Shown here one piece after another: positions 12,369 through 23,309 of a stretch of DNA of 64,000 nt. Positions within the stretch are counted from its first letter, which is position 1. The number at the start of each line of letters is the position of its first letter. Under the pieces are notes generated by a model that was given only the letters and a program-made list of their open reading frames with translations, had not been told where the DNA came from and searched no databases. Source of the stretch: Gymnothorax reevesii (lineage: Eukaryota > Chordata > Actinopteri > Anguilliformes > Muraenidae); NCBI GenBank assembly GCA_029721435.1, contig CM056580.1:27088367-27152366 (forward strand), read 5' to 3'. Both the position numbers and the translations under genes were made by a program.

Positions 12369-13966
12369 TAGTGCTGTGAAAAAGTATTTGCCCCCTTCCT
12401 GATTTCTTTTTTTTTTGCATATTTGTTACACTTTAATGTTTCAGATCATCAAACAAATTTTAATATTCGGCAAAGATAACCCAAGTAAATTTTTACTTAT
12501 TTGATTTTATTTAGCATAAGAGCTATCCAAACCTACCTGGCCCTATGTGAAAAAGTAATTGCCCCCTAAACCTAATAACTGATTGTGCCAACATTCGGCG
12601 ACAACAAATGCAATCAAGCGTTTGAGATAACTGGCAAAATGTCTTTCACATCCCTGTGGAGGAATTTTGGCCATTTTTCTTTGCAGAATTTTTTATTTCA
12701 GTCACATTGGAGGATTTTCGAGTATGAATGGTCATGCCAAGGCATGTCAATTGGATTTAAGTCCAGACTATAACTAGGCCACTCTAAAACCATAATTTTG
12801 TTTTTTTTTCTCTTTTTTTAATATTATAGAGGTATAATATATATATTAATATAAATATTAAGAGGTGGACTTGCTGTTGTGTTTCGGATCATTGTCCTGC
12901 AGCATAACCCCAGTGCGCTTGAGCTTGAGGTCACAGACTGATGGTCAGACATTCTCCGTCAGGATTTTTTGCTAGAGAGCAGAATTCATGGTTCCATCAA
13001 TTATGGCAAGTTGCCCAGGTCCTAAAGCAGCAAAGCAGGCCTGGACCATCACACTACCACCATGTTGGACTGTTGGTACGATGTTCTTTTTATGAAATGC
13101 TGTATTAGTTTTACACTAGCTGTAACAGGACACACACCTTCCATAAAGTTCAACTTTTGTTCTGTCAGTCCACAGAATATTTTCTCAAAAGTCTTGGGGA
13201 TCATCAAGATGTTTCTTGGCAAGTGTGAAACAAGCCTTTGTGTTCATTTTAGTCAGCAGCAGTTTTCGCCTTGGAAGTCTCCCATGGATGCCATTTTTGC
13301 CCAGTCTCTTTCTTATTGTTGAATCATGAACACTGACTTTAACTGAGGCGAGTGAGGCCTGCAGTTCATTAGATATTGTTCTGGGTTTTTTGTGACCTCC
13401 TGGATGAGTTGTCGATGTGCTTTTGGAGTAATTATGGTAGGCTGGCCACTCCTGGGAACATTCATTACTGTTCCAAGTTTTCTCCATTCATGGATAATGG
13501 CTCTCAGCGTGGTTCGCTGGAGCCCAAAGGCCTTAGAAATGGTTTTGTAGCCCTTTCCAGACTGATAGATGTCACTGACTTTGTTTCTCATCTGTTCTTG
13601 AATTTCTTTAGATTGTGGCATGAATTGTCGCTTTTTGAGATATTTTAGCCTACTTTACTTTGTCAGACAGGTTCTATTTAAGTGATTTCTTTATTTAACA
13701 GGTCTGGCAGTAATCAGGCCTGGGTGTGGCTTGTGAAATTGAATTTAAAAAATGTGGTTAATCACAGTTAATTCATGATTTAACACGGGAGGCAATTACT
13801 TTTTCACATAGATCCAGGTAGGTTTGGATAGCTTTTTTCCTTAATAAATGATCTCATCGTTGAATATTAAAATCTGTTTGATGATCTGAAACATTTCAGT
13901 GCAACAAATATACAAAAAAAAAAAAAAAGAAATCAGGAAGAGGGAAAATACTTTTTCATGGCACTG
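12369..13966 (-). mobile_element. Tc1/mariner-type DNA transposon
   Basis: The terminal inverted repeats match over about 40 bp (left AGTGCTGTGAAAAAGTATTT, right arm reads AGTGCCATGAAAAAGTATTT). Each is flanked by a TA dinucleotide, the Tc1/mariner target duplication. The length of about 1.6 kb is that of a full-size element. A degenerate transposase lies on the minus strand. An AT-rich insertion-like tract at about 12790-12870 and poly-A/T changes mark decay. It lies in the presumed upstream celf4 intron. Confidence 0.9.
12560..13621 (-). pseudogene. Tc1 transposase pseudogene
   Basis: The N-terminus starts MPQSKEIQEQMRNKVSDIYQ at 13621 and shows a Tc1 helix-turn-helix (YKTISKAFGLQRTTLRAII) followed by the basic RSGQP linker. 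The frame then shifts near 13320-13480. A second frame continues with RPHSPQLK-type and RKRLGKNGIHGRLPRRKL sequence. A DDE-domain motif LQDNDPKHNSKST, holding the second catalytic Asp, is readable on the minus strand around 12880-12910. Several frameshifts make it inactive. Confidence 0.85.
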
Positions 13967-13969
13967 TAG

Positions 13970-14940
13970 CTGTATATAGATAACCAGCATTTTGCTGCAC
14001 TTATCTGCTAAGTTAAGATGTAGAGTGACTTTTAAGCTCTAACTACTTTTTAGTAGCTCATTTAAGCCGTTTTAGTGCCCAAAGGTCCATGCTCATTTAT
14101 CTTGTGAGCTAGAATATTGCACAGAACATCTGGGCATTTCTGTGTCAAGTGCAGACAATAAATCTGTTTGAACCAAAGGGGTCTGCGTCACACTCAGGCT
14201 TCATACCAGGTTCTGCGTCTCAAAACTCTCCGGCTCATAATCGATCTCACACTGAAACAGTCCCTGTGGAAATTTGCCTTATTAGTGCTCTCAATAAACT
14301 GCATTGTGAGGGAGTGTAATGTTTCATAAGTTCAAAGATCTCCCAATTGATTTTTTTTTCTTCTATGGAGATCCCAGCCTGATATGAAAACGGAGAACCA
14401 GCTCCCCTGAACACAAAAAAAAATGAAGCTTTTCTGTCGTGCGCTACTGATCTGAACTATCACATCCATCAGGATGAAGGGGAGGAAAAAAGAGGGGAAC
14501 ATGGCTGGTGGCTCATTTCTCAGGTGAGCTGCTGAAATCTAGGCCAGGACACAGCAGGTCCTGCCCGCCCTGGCTCTGATTGGCTGAGACTGAGGGGAAA
14601 TGAGGCAGAGGCTGGATGACATATCTGTCTCTGTGGTTGTGCTGCCAGTGGCGGCCCCAAACATGAGGTCCCGGGACCCCCTTCGTAAGCCTATTTTCAC
14701 ACGAGCTATACCTGGAATAGCTCATAGTTCTTTCTGCCCTCTTTTTTGCGCTCTCTCTCTCGTCCGCGTTCAATCTCTCTCACACACGCAAACACATTGA
14801 CAATCTCAGTTGTATACATTATGCTTCAATGCATGAGCGACTGTAAAATTGTATGGACTTATTGAATTAAAAATGAACGTGGCAGCATGAAAAAAGTTGT
14901 TACACTAAAAAATCTGAGTAATACAGATGCTTTTCTAATA
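13970..14940. other. Non-coding DNA
   Basis: No gene or delimited repeat is recognised between the two transposon blocks. Short open frames at 14510-14800 on both strands have no family signature. Confidence 0.4.
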
Positions 14941-16352
14941 TACAACCCAGTTCCTAAAATGTTGGCAAATAAGTAAATAAGTGGTCCTTCAAAAAGTCAG
15001 TCCACCCTCTACTAAAATACAACAACTCATTATTTGACTTTCTCACTTGAAAGTTATGATAAAAAATATGCAATGTGTTGGCTACATAGGAGTCAAAAAA
15101 TGTTGGCACAGCACACTGTTTATCACTAGTTCCAATATCATTTCCAACATTGATATATGTTCCAATATCATTTTTTCCTTCCCGATACCAATTCCGATAC
15201 CAGGGCTTTGGGTATTCGCCGAAACTGAGTACAAATCTATGTGTACGTGAATATTTGAGGAGACCACTTGCAAAGCCTTGAAAGTCAAGTGGGTCCCTTT
15301 TTTTAGAAAAATCTGATTTTTTGGTTGGCAAAGAAATTATCTTCCATTGATACCAATTTTCACTATACTGAAAGTATTAGCCTTGCAAACATAATCCATG
15401 ATGCAATTCATTATTTTTTTTAAAGAAATGACTTTGATTTTGCAACACAAAGTTTTGACTTCGCAGGTTTTGAAAGTGGAATGGAAATTTAGCAGGTTTT
15501 GACAATGTTTAAACCAGCCCAATAGGTGAAAATATTTGACTCAGAACTCACTCTACCTGCAAGAATTACATTTTAAGACATGCAAGGATATCATTCTAAC
15601 TCATAATAGCGTTCCTTACCTTTCAAGCTTGAGGAGCTTCCTTTTTGAGCCCTTACAAGGAGATTTGTTTGCATTTTCTACGATCAAAACGAAACTTGAG
15701 TCTGCATCCCCCATTTTGAGTTAGAGAAAGCAAGAGCTGAACAGGCTATAAAAGCTCGACTGTGATTGCTTGTTTCTAGCGAACGAAAAAGGAATAACGT
15801 TTCCATATTGGCTGATGACTTACCAGAATTTGACAGTTTTCCTCCTTGACTTGGCGGGTTTTGATAGAGTTTTGCTTTTTCCCCTACCATTCATGATATG
15901 ATTTAGTCGTTTTTGAAAGTAGAGCTATCAGTGGGACATGCGCAGGTGCCTGCAAGAGAGACTAAGGGAGATAACTCACTTATTTTCAAAACTGGACTTA
16001 GCAGGTTTTGCAAGTGGACTCCTCTTTCATGGTGTTGATAGTGTTATTCATAATAGTTTCTTATACACTCCCCGGCCAAAAAAAAAGTCGCTCACTCAAA
16101 TATTTAGTTGGAACCCCTGTGGCTTTGATTACAGTGCATATTCGTCTCGTCATTGTTTTGACAACTATATGCAATGCCAGAACATTTATCTTCTATCAGC
16201 AATGCCATAATTTTTGGCCGAGATCTTATCCTCTCGACATAATGGTTGAACCACTCGGTGGTCTTTCTTGAGCACATCCCAGTAACTTTTAATGTGTTTA
16301 AGGTCAGGACTTTGTGGCGGCAAATTTGTTTGTGAAAATGATTCCTCATATA

Positions 16353-17857
16353 CTCAGCAACAAAAGTTTCTGTGACACCATTTATGTGTATGTTATAAAT
16401 GACACGCAAAGATCTCAATGCAATCAATATGTTTATTTAACAGGAGAAACACTGACTTTTCAGTGCCAACGTCACTCAAAACGAAAAATGTCATTTTCAT
16501 GCGTCATGAAGCACTTGTCTGACGTCTAACCAATTGTGACCTTCACACTTCAATACCGGGTGTGACTTCCTCGTGCCATGATGCAAGCAACGCATCTCCG
16601 GCGCATGGACCGAATCAGATGTGCCAGAAATTGCTGTGGGGTGTCATTCCAAATCTGACGTCGACGTTGTCGCAATTCCTGGAGTGTAGCTGGCGGGTTA
16701 TCCAACCGCCGCAAACGTCGATCCATCTCGTCCCAAAGATGCTCGATTGGGGACATGTCTGGGGATCTGGCTGGCCATGGCAGGACATTGACATGTTGTT
16801 GCATCAGATACTGCTGTACAATCCTTGCAACGTGTGGTCTGGCGTTATCATGTTGCAGCGTTATTCCGGGACCATGTTGCATCAAAACGGTACCACCAAT
16901 GGCCGTAGCACTTCATCGCGATATCTTTGACCTGTCAGATTTCCATCAATAACAAGCAAATCTGTTCTGTTTCTAGCCGTGATCCCTCCCCAAATCATGA
17001 CACTACCACCTCCAAAACGATCAAATTCCTGAACACAGTTGTTGGCATAACGTTCTCCACGTCGACGGTATACACGTAAACGACCATCACATCGGTTAAG
17101 CATGAATCTTGATTCATCAGTGAAGAGTACAAGATCCCACTGACGTTGGATCCACCGTCGATGTTGTTGTGCCCACTGTAGACGCAGTCGTCGGTGTTGT
17201 ACTGTGAGTATTGGACGTCTTGCTGGCCGACGTGGGACAATGCCAAAATGACGGAGACGGCGACGGATTGTCTGTGCAGACAGTCGCCTCAAACCAGGTA
17301 TCATTCTTGCAGTTATGGTTGCAGGTTGGAATCGATTTCGGAGATGGGTTGTTCGAATCCAGTTGTCCTGTCTGGGAGTGGTTACTCGTGGACGGCCGCT
17401 GCGAGGACGGTCTCTGACATGTCTTGTCTGCTGATGACGCTGCCATAAGTTCCAAATGTTGTTTCGGTGGACATTCAGGCGATGAGCAACTTCCCTCTAC
17501 GAGGTTCCGGATTCAATCATCCCAATGGCCCTCCACCGATCATTTTCAGACAGTCTTGGCATTTAGAGGGTAGAGTTCCTGATCCGAAATGGCTGTGTTT
17601 TCGATAAGTGATGCTTCCGTCGTTCATCAGGCACAATGTGAACATTCCAAAAATTCTCCTCTTTTATTGCCATCCACAAGCATGATTTACGCACATTTTC
17701 ACGTGCAAAGTCATTTTCTCGCATTTTCATGATTTCCATTTCAATGTTGTGTTTACATGTACTGTTTCAGTCTGATATCACCATGTATGACAATTTCATA
17801 ATTGCGTTATGAAAAATAATTATGAATATTGGTGTCACAGAAACTTTTGTTGCTGAG
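16353..17857 (-). mobile_element. Tc1-like transposon, innermost layer
   Basis: The inverted repeats are nearly identical over about 30 bp (CTCAGCAACAAAAGTTTCTG, then TGACACCA) and are flanked by TA. The length of about 1.5 kb is normal for a Tc1 element. It carries an almost complete minus-strand transposase, the best preserved in the window, so it is probably the youngest insertion of the nest. Confidence 0.9.
16550..17562 (-). pseudogene. Tc1 transposase, nearly intact
   Basis: Starting at 17562 (MPRLSENDRWRAIGMIESG) the frame runs to a stop at 16550, about 337 codons, the usual Tc1 length. It has an N-terminal paired-like helix-turn-helix (VAHRLNVHRNNIWNLW), a basic linker (RPRSGRPRVTTPRQ), first catalytic Asp in LFTDESRF, GGGSVMIWGGI, second Asp in LQHDNARPHVA, and third acidic residue in SPDMSPIEHLWDEM. 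Only two lesions are seen: an in-frame TAG at 17499-17497 (codon 22) and a frameshift close to 16885, between VVPF and MQHGPG. It is inactive as it stands. Confidence 0.9.
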
Positions 17858-20217
17858 TATACTCGTTTTTGTCATTCATGGTTTTCTTTGCTAAATACAA
17901 GCCAATAACTTGCCCGTTCTGAAATACTGTAACATCTTTTCCACCATCAAAGGATGTGTCTTCCGACATGATTTTTTAAGAAATGAATAGCAACACGCTT
18001 CATCAGTCAGGGTTAAAATGATTATTTCCAGCTGAAACATATTAATAACCGCAATAATAATCCAATTATAGAATTTGTTCATTAGTTTCTAAACGGTGAC
18101 TTTTTTTTGGCCGGGCAGTGTATATCTCATTCTGGATATGATTTTTTTTACTCTATATGGCTTGTACAAATTTGTCAAATGTGGCTGAAGATGGTGAATA
18201 ACTGCTCCTTACATGGAATGCAGCTAATTAACACAAATGGACAGCTTGTTAAAATCCTAGGATTGCAGTTGGGGTTGGAACAAAAATCGTATACGCAGGG
18301 AGGCACCATAAGCTTTAGTGCACAGTAAGCAAAGGCTGATTTTAATTAGTTAGCCAGCTAGTTTGTATTTAGTCAATTTTGGAATTGAATGTGACTATAG
18401 CTACTTTACTTTTTCATAATAAACGTCAGAGACCGACCAAAACTGAGTCGTCTTTTTTCAATCAGCGTTAACATACTTTGAATATGTGAACAACGAATCC
18501 AAACACTGAAGCACTATCCATTTTATGAACAATATGTTAGCTAGCTGGCCATATAATTGTGTTTGTAGCAAAGCATGTGAACTTAGGTGATTGCAAAATC
18601 AAACACAGTGTGTGTGTTCAGCTTGCACACAATGTCTGATCTCTGAGAGAGTAGCTAGCTTACGTTGCAGATATCCAATGATACACTGGGGCATGTTCAA
18701 GATTACGGGGTCGAGCGAGAGCCTGCGAGTTCTTGCCTTTTGAACAATTAAACTGCATTTGGTCTTGCGAAGACAAACAAGAACAATCTGCAAACAGTCT
18801 CTCCTTGCTTCTCAAGATGGTGCCCAGTTTTGTCACAGCTTGTTCAGTGGAATTTGATGCAAACTTTACTTGTGCCAGAACTTGCGAGTCATTCAAAACT
18901 CCCCAGTTTTCCCTCACGAGACTAAGGCGTAAGATCCTTTAGTCTTGTACATGCCCCTGAACTCCCATCTTCACAAAGAAAGAGTACAAACAAGAGTAAT
19001 GACATGAAGAAAGATACATGCTTCACTTGTGCTGAAAATAGCAATTCATTCACCATGTGCACTGCTCTGTAAGGTTGAGTCTTGAATCCAGTGACTACAG
19101 TCAAATTTGCAAGAAAATAAACCCGCGCAGAATGTACCTAGCTAGCTAACATATTTCATTAATGTATTTATGTGGAAATGAAAATGTTCAATACCAGGAG
19201 TCAGCAGTTTTGCTGATGCAATTTTTGTGACATGATATATGCTATTACTGTCTCCAAATATTAAGTCTTTACTGGGTACGAAATTTTCTCATGCCATTTA
19301 CTACTTGGATTTTGCATAAATTTGCTGTGGCCATTAGTTTTGGACATTCAGCCACTCACAGGGAGATGGCAGTGCCTCAGGCATGAGTTGTCGCTAGGTT
19401 GTCACTTACAGCAGTGCATTTGTGCGGAAGCAAACTCTGCTTGTGTGACATAACGCATGCCTGGGTGGTTTCGGAGGAAAGGCCCTATGTCAGCATTTTG
19501 CAGCATTGAGCAATTTCCATTGAAATGAATGGGAGGCCATTTCTTGATACCTTATAAATTTGCATTACGTTGTATCGGATCATGCGTAGACTCAAGTTCT
19601 CACGGATACTGATGCCGCCATTTTCGGCAGTATTGGTGGGATTTCCGATACTGTTATTGGAATCAGAAAAAGTCTATTTATATATGTGTAATATCACTTT
19701 GTCTTTTAATCATTAGATGTTAGTGCTCTGAAGGAACCAGTTAGTCAAGTCCCGCTCGTGGATTTTTCCTCCTTATTCCATTCTGCAGATCTTTAGCTAC
19801 ACAATTGCATGGGGCCTTTGTTGCCATATATTTCACTTTATAATGCCCCTAACCTTCTCAGTCAGGGATAGATCAGGACTGCAGGCAGAACAGTCTTGCA
19901 CCCACACTGTCAGCCTACACAGCCATGCTCCTGTGATTTCTGCAGAATCTGTTTTAGCATTGTCTTGCCAGAAAATGCAGGGACATATCTGGAACACACA
20001 TCTAGATTGTGGCATATGTTGCTCCAAAATTCACATGTATTGAATCTTTTTGCATTAATGGTTGTCTTGCAAATGTCACCTATCCCATGTGCATTGACAC
20101 ACTGCTGTACCATAGTACACTAACTATTTTTTTAATTGTAATTAAATTAAGTAGAGTTCACAGTCAACAAACTTATAGCTTCTCTTATTGACTCACCACG
20201 GAGAAGAAAAAGATTAC

Positions 20218-21935
20218 CTTTTTAGCTTACTGGCCCTATGGGCCGATACAGGAAACTATGTATGTAGTTTTGTTTGCTGACATTGAACTCCACAGTGAAA
20301 TTTCAGTGACTCATATCACCAAAATCATTAAAAATAAAATGTAGGTATGTATTGGAGACGTATGGGAAGTCATATATGAATTTTCATTTAGTGGCTTTGA
20401 ATTTGACCTTCGGTGACCTTTGAAGGTCAAACTTCATATGGTAAAATTTCAATGACTTCTATCACCAAAACTATTACAGATAGAAGTTAGGTTTGTATTG
20501 TGGGTACATAGGAAGTCATGTATGAAGTTTTATTGGGTCACCTTGAACTTGACCTTCAGTGACCTTCAACAACGAAACTATACAGTGAAATTTCAATGAC
20601 TCATATCAGCAAAATCATTACAGATAGAGTTTAGGTTTGTGACATGGTTTTTGAAACATGGTTTTTGTATTTTTTGTGTAGGGCTTTCTCTGTGTCTCTC
20701 GTCGGGGACGACATTGAATTCTTTTCATCAGCTGGTTGACCAGCTATGGGCGGCACCTGTCTCTGAATCTTTTAAAGCTGGAAATTTACTACGCCTCTTT
20801 GCTTGAGTGTCTTATCATTTGATGTTCATAAGAGCCTGGAAAGAACTACTCCAGTTGGACGGTTATATTTTTTGAAGCTCCCTTGCTTCGTGCAGGTTTT
20901 GTTCCCTTTTCCCGGTCTGCAGGCTCTTGTTTCTCTCTGCGTCTTGGTGGCTGAACTTCTTTTCTGAGCTGCAAAATATCCTTTCCAGTATTCTAAGTGG
21001 CTAGGTTTATCTCTTTTGCCAGCTTTTTGCCCTTTTTAGTCGTTGTGTTTGAGCTCCTAATTTTTACCGCCATTACAGGTTTGCATTGGAGACGTATAGG
21101 AAGTCATATATGAACTTTAATTTGGTGACCTTCATATTGACCAAACTTGACCTAGTGAAAATTCAATGACTTCTATCTGAATAAAGGTCACAGATGGAGC
21201 CTAGGTTTGTGTTACTGACATCTAGGAAGTCACATATGAACTTCCATTTGGTGACATTCAACCTGACTGTTGGTGACCTTTGAAGGGCAAACTTGACATA
21301 ATACAATTACAATGACTTGTGTTGCCAAAACGGTGCAGATGGACCTTAGGTTTGTATTAGAGACATATAGGAAGTCATATATTGACTTTAAACTGGTGAC
21401 ATTCGTATTGACCTTCAAAAGTCAAATGTGACCTAGTGGGAATTCAATGACTTGTATCATTAAAATGGTCACAGGTGGAGCCTAAGTTTGTGTTACCGAC
21501 ATCTAGGAAGTCACATATGAACTTTCGTTTGGTGACATTCAACTTTACTGTCAGTGACCAGAGGGTCAAACTCGACAGTGAAAGTACAATGACTTGTATC
21601 GCCAAAATGGACAGAGATTGAGCCAGGGTTTGTATAGAGACATTTAGAAAGTCATATATGAAGTCCATTTGCTGACCTCTACTTGACGTTGTGTGACCTT
21701 TAAAGTTCACAGTTGACATATTGAATGTTCAATAACTAATGTCACCAAAACGGCTTCAGAGCTTAGGATTGTGTTTGTATTACAGAAGGTCTTATAAATG
21801 TGTGAACTTTTATATTGTGACCTTGACATTGATTTTCATTGATTCAAATGTCAAACTTCACATGAAATGTTCATAACTTGTGTCATCACTATAAGACCGC
21901 TTGCTGGAAAGCTACAGGACCCTTGGTCCTATTTT
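20218..21935. repeat. Tandem array, unit about 140 bp, interrupted
   Basis: About nine diverged units recur with the phrase GGAAGTCATATATGAA at roughly 20366, 20510, 21097, 21225, 21369, 21505 and 21649, usually 136-144 bp apart. Each unit holds TGACCTT-type motifs, CAATGACTTGTATC and AGGTTTGTAT. A stretch at 20640-21075 is unrelated and splits the array. The array is bounded by two short near-palindromes, GGCCCTATGGGCC (20231-20243) and AGGACCCTTGGTCCT (21917-21931). No coding function is seen. Confidence 0.85.
20640..21075. other. Unidentified insertion in the tandem array
   Basis: About 435 bp of pyrimidine-rich, non-repetitive sequence between two array units. No inverted ends, target duplication or coding motif could be recognised. 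Confidence 0.4.
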
Positions 21936-22520
21936 TCAATGTAACATTTTTCTCCTCTTTGGTATTTAAATAAGAGAAGCTATGAATTAATTAAATATGG
22001 ACTCAGCTTATTTTTAGTTCTGGTTATAAGCCAAATAAATCGGTGATTATACTTGCATATTTTATAAACACCAGAAGTAAGTACTTTTAAAATTAGTGCA
22101 AATGTAAAGGAGTACTCACTTATTTGGAGCAATTTCAGTGGGGTATCTGCACTTAAAATGAAACACAGGCTTTCTGTACTTTGTCCACATATAATGGGTA
22201 AATATCCTTACAAATTCTGAACGAGTAATGAGCGAGATACAGCTGCATCAGTCAAGAGGCTTAAGTAGCTTGATTTATAAACATGAAAACACTTTGTATC
22301 AGATTTATTCCGCTTCACTGGACAATGAAATTCGAATGTGCTCACATAAAACACCGTAGCCACACCAACGAAAGTTTAGCCCATTATTTCTGCAAAGTCA
22401 GGGGTTGTATCTTCACTGTATGAAGACTGCAAAATAGTAGGTAGTTTGAACCTCACTTTTGCTATGCAATGCACTTCCGTGCGTATTCGCCACTGTTATC
22501 AGTCCAAAGTTTCTAATATC

Positions 22521-23304
22521 ACTGATGGGGTTGTTTTCCTCATGTTAGGTATCGAAATGTACCCTGGGTACAATTCCATATATCGAAATGTACCCTGTCT
22601 TGGAGAAGTCTATGGAATTGTACCCAGGCTCGATCGAAATGTACCCAGGTTGGTGAAATCTCGCGCGAGGTGGAATCATTGTCATAAAATTACAAGTCAG
22701 CCGGTTTCTGGCACCGGATGTTAGCATTCCACGAAATTTGCCATGCCGCCAGTACCACAAGAAGAACTTGAGGCTTATCTCAACCAGATTGAAATGTTTC
22801 GCCTTGCGAACTTCGTTAGAAAAGGTTTGGAACTGAAGAAAACGTATGTAACCTTAGAAAAATCTTCAAACCCTCTTAGTCTCGGTGACAGGATTGCGGC
22901 AGACAATAGGAAGACATTCTGGGTTGCCCGAGACCGCCTCCAATGTAATGGAACAGGAAACTGCCAGAGTCTTTGAGGTGGCATGGGGAGGTGTATTGAA
23001 GGAAACAGAATTTTATACATTTCCGTACATACTTAATCGACAGTAGGTGGCTTCTAATCTGGTTATAGCCGGTTGTACAGTACTGTACAATTGTACACCT
23101 ATGAAATTTTTTATTACTTCATACATCATGTTTTTATTTGCATTTGAAAAATAGCGTCTCGTTGTCGTAAACAGCAAGTCCTACCCTCATAAACGCGATT
23201 TCACCAACCTGGGTACATTTCAATAAAGCCTGGGTACAATCCGATAGACTGCCCCAAGACAGGGTACATTTCGATAGTAAACATGACGACAACGACCCCA
23301 TCAG
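22521..23304. mobile_element. Inverted-repeat DNA element with small ORF
   Basis: The inner arms (22582-22670 and 23195-23275, inverted) match closely over about 85 bp and contain repeated TCGAAATGTACCC and TGTACCCAGG motifs. Weaker inverted similarity (GCTGATGGGGT, CATGTT) extends outward to 22521 and 23304. The left arm has an extra 30-bp partial duplication. Long arms with internal direct repeats suggest a DNA transposon, but the target duplication and superfamily are not clear. It encloses the ORF at 22743. Confidence 0.7.
22743..22976 (+). CDS. Small ORF, 77 residues, unknown, within the IR element
   Basis: The frame opens with MPPVPQEELEAYLNQIEMFR in a reasonable Kozak context (gccATGccg). 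It is mixed hydrophilic and helical-looking rather than low complexity, with an acidic N-terminal helix and a basic middle (KGLELKKTYVTLEK, DRIAADNRKTFWVARDR). I do not recognise a family. It sits at the centre of an inverted-repeat element and may be a fragment of an element-encoded protein, or may be chance. Confidence 0.3.
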   Translation: MPPVPQEELEAYLNQIEMFRLANFVRKGLELKKTYVTLEKSSNPLSLGDRIAADNRKTFWVARDRLQCNGTGNCQSL

Positions 23305-23309
23305 CTCTA

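Larger units (their letters stand above)
16066..18120. mobile_element. Tc1/mariner-like non-autonomous element, third layer
   Basis: Ends in inverted repeats CACTCCCCGGCC plus an A-run and TIR continuation AGTCGC/AGTCAC, flanked by TA on both sides. After removal of the fourth layer only about 550 bp of its own sequence remains, with no transposase. It is therefore a MITE or deletion derivative. Confidence 0.8.
15127..19665. mobile_element. DNA transposon, second layer of the nest
   Basis: It lies exactly between the two parts of the outer Tc1. Its ends are weakly inverted: left TAGTTCCAATATCATTTCC against right-arm TGATTCCAATAACAGTATCG. Subterminal CCGATACC/GGTATCGG-like phrases near both ends are typical of a fish DNA transposon group, but I cannot name the superfamily. 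No transposase is recognisable. About 2.5 kb remains after removing the inner layers. Confidence 0.45.
14943..20112 (-). mobile_element. Tc1 relic split by a nested insertion (outer layer)
   Basis: The left TIR (ACAACCCAGTTCCTAAAATG) and first 180 bases match the start of the same Tc1 subfamily found at 31949 and 47740. The remainder of that subfamily reappears about 4.5 kb further on at roughly 19700-20112. There the minus strand encodes FWQDNAKTDSAEITGAW and CSACSPDLSLTEKV (second catalytic Asp and third-residue block). The right end is truncated. Layers 15127-19665, 16066-18120 and 16353-17857 sit inside it. Confidence 0.65.
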
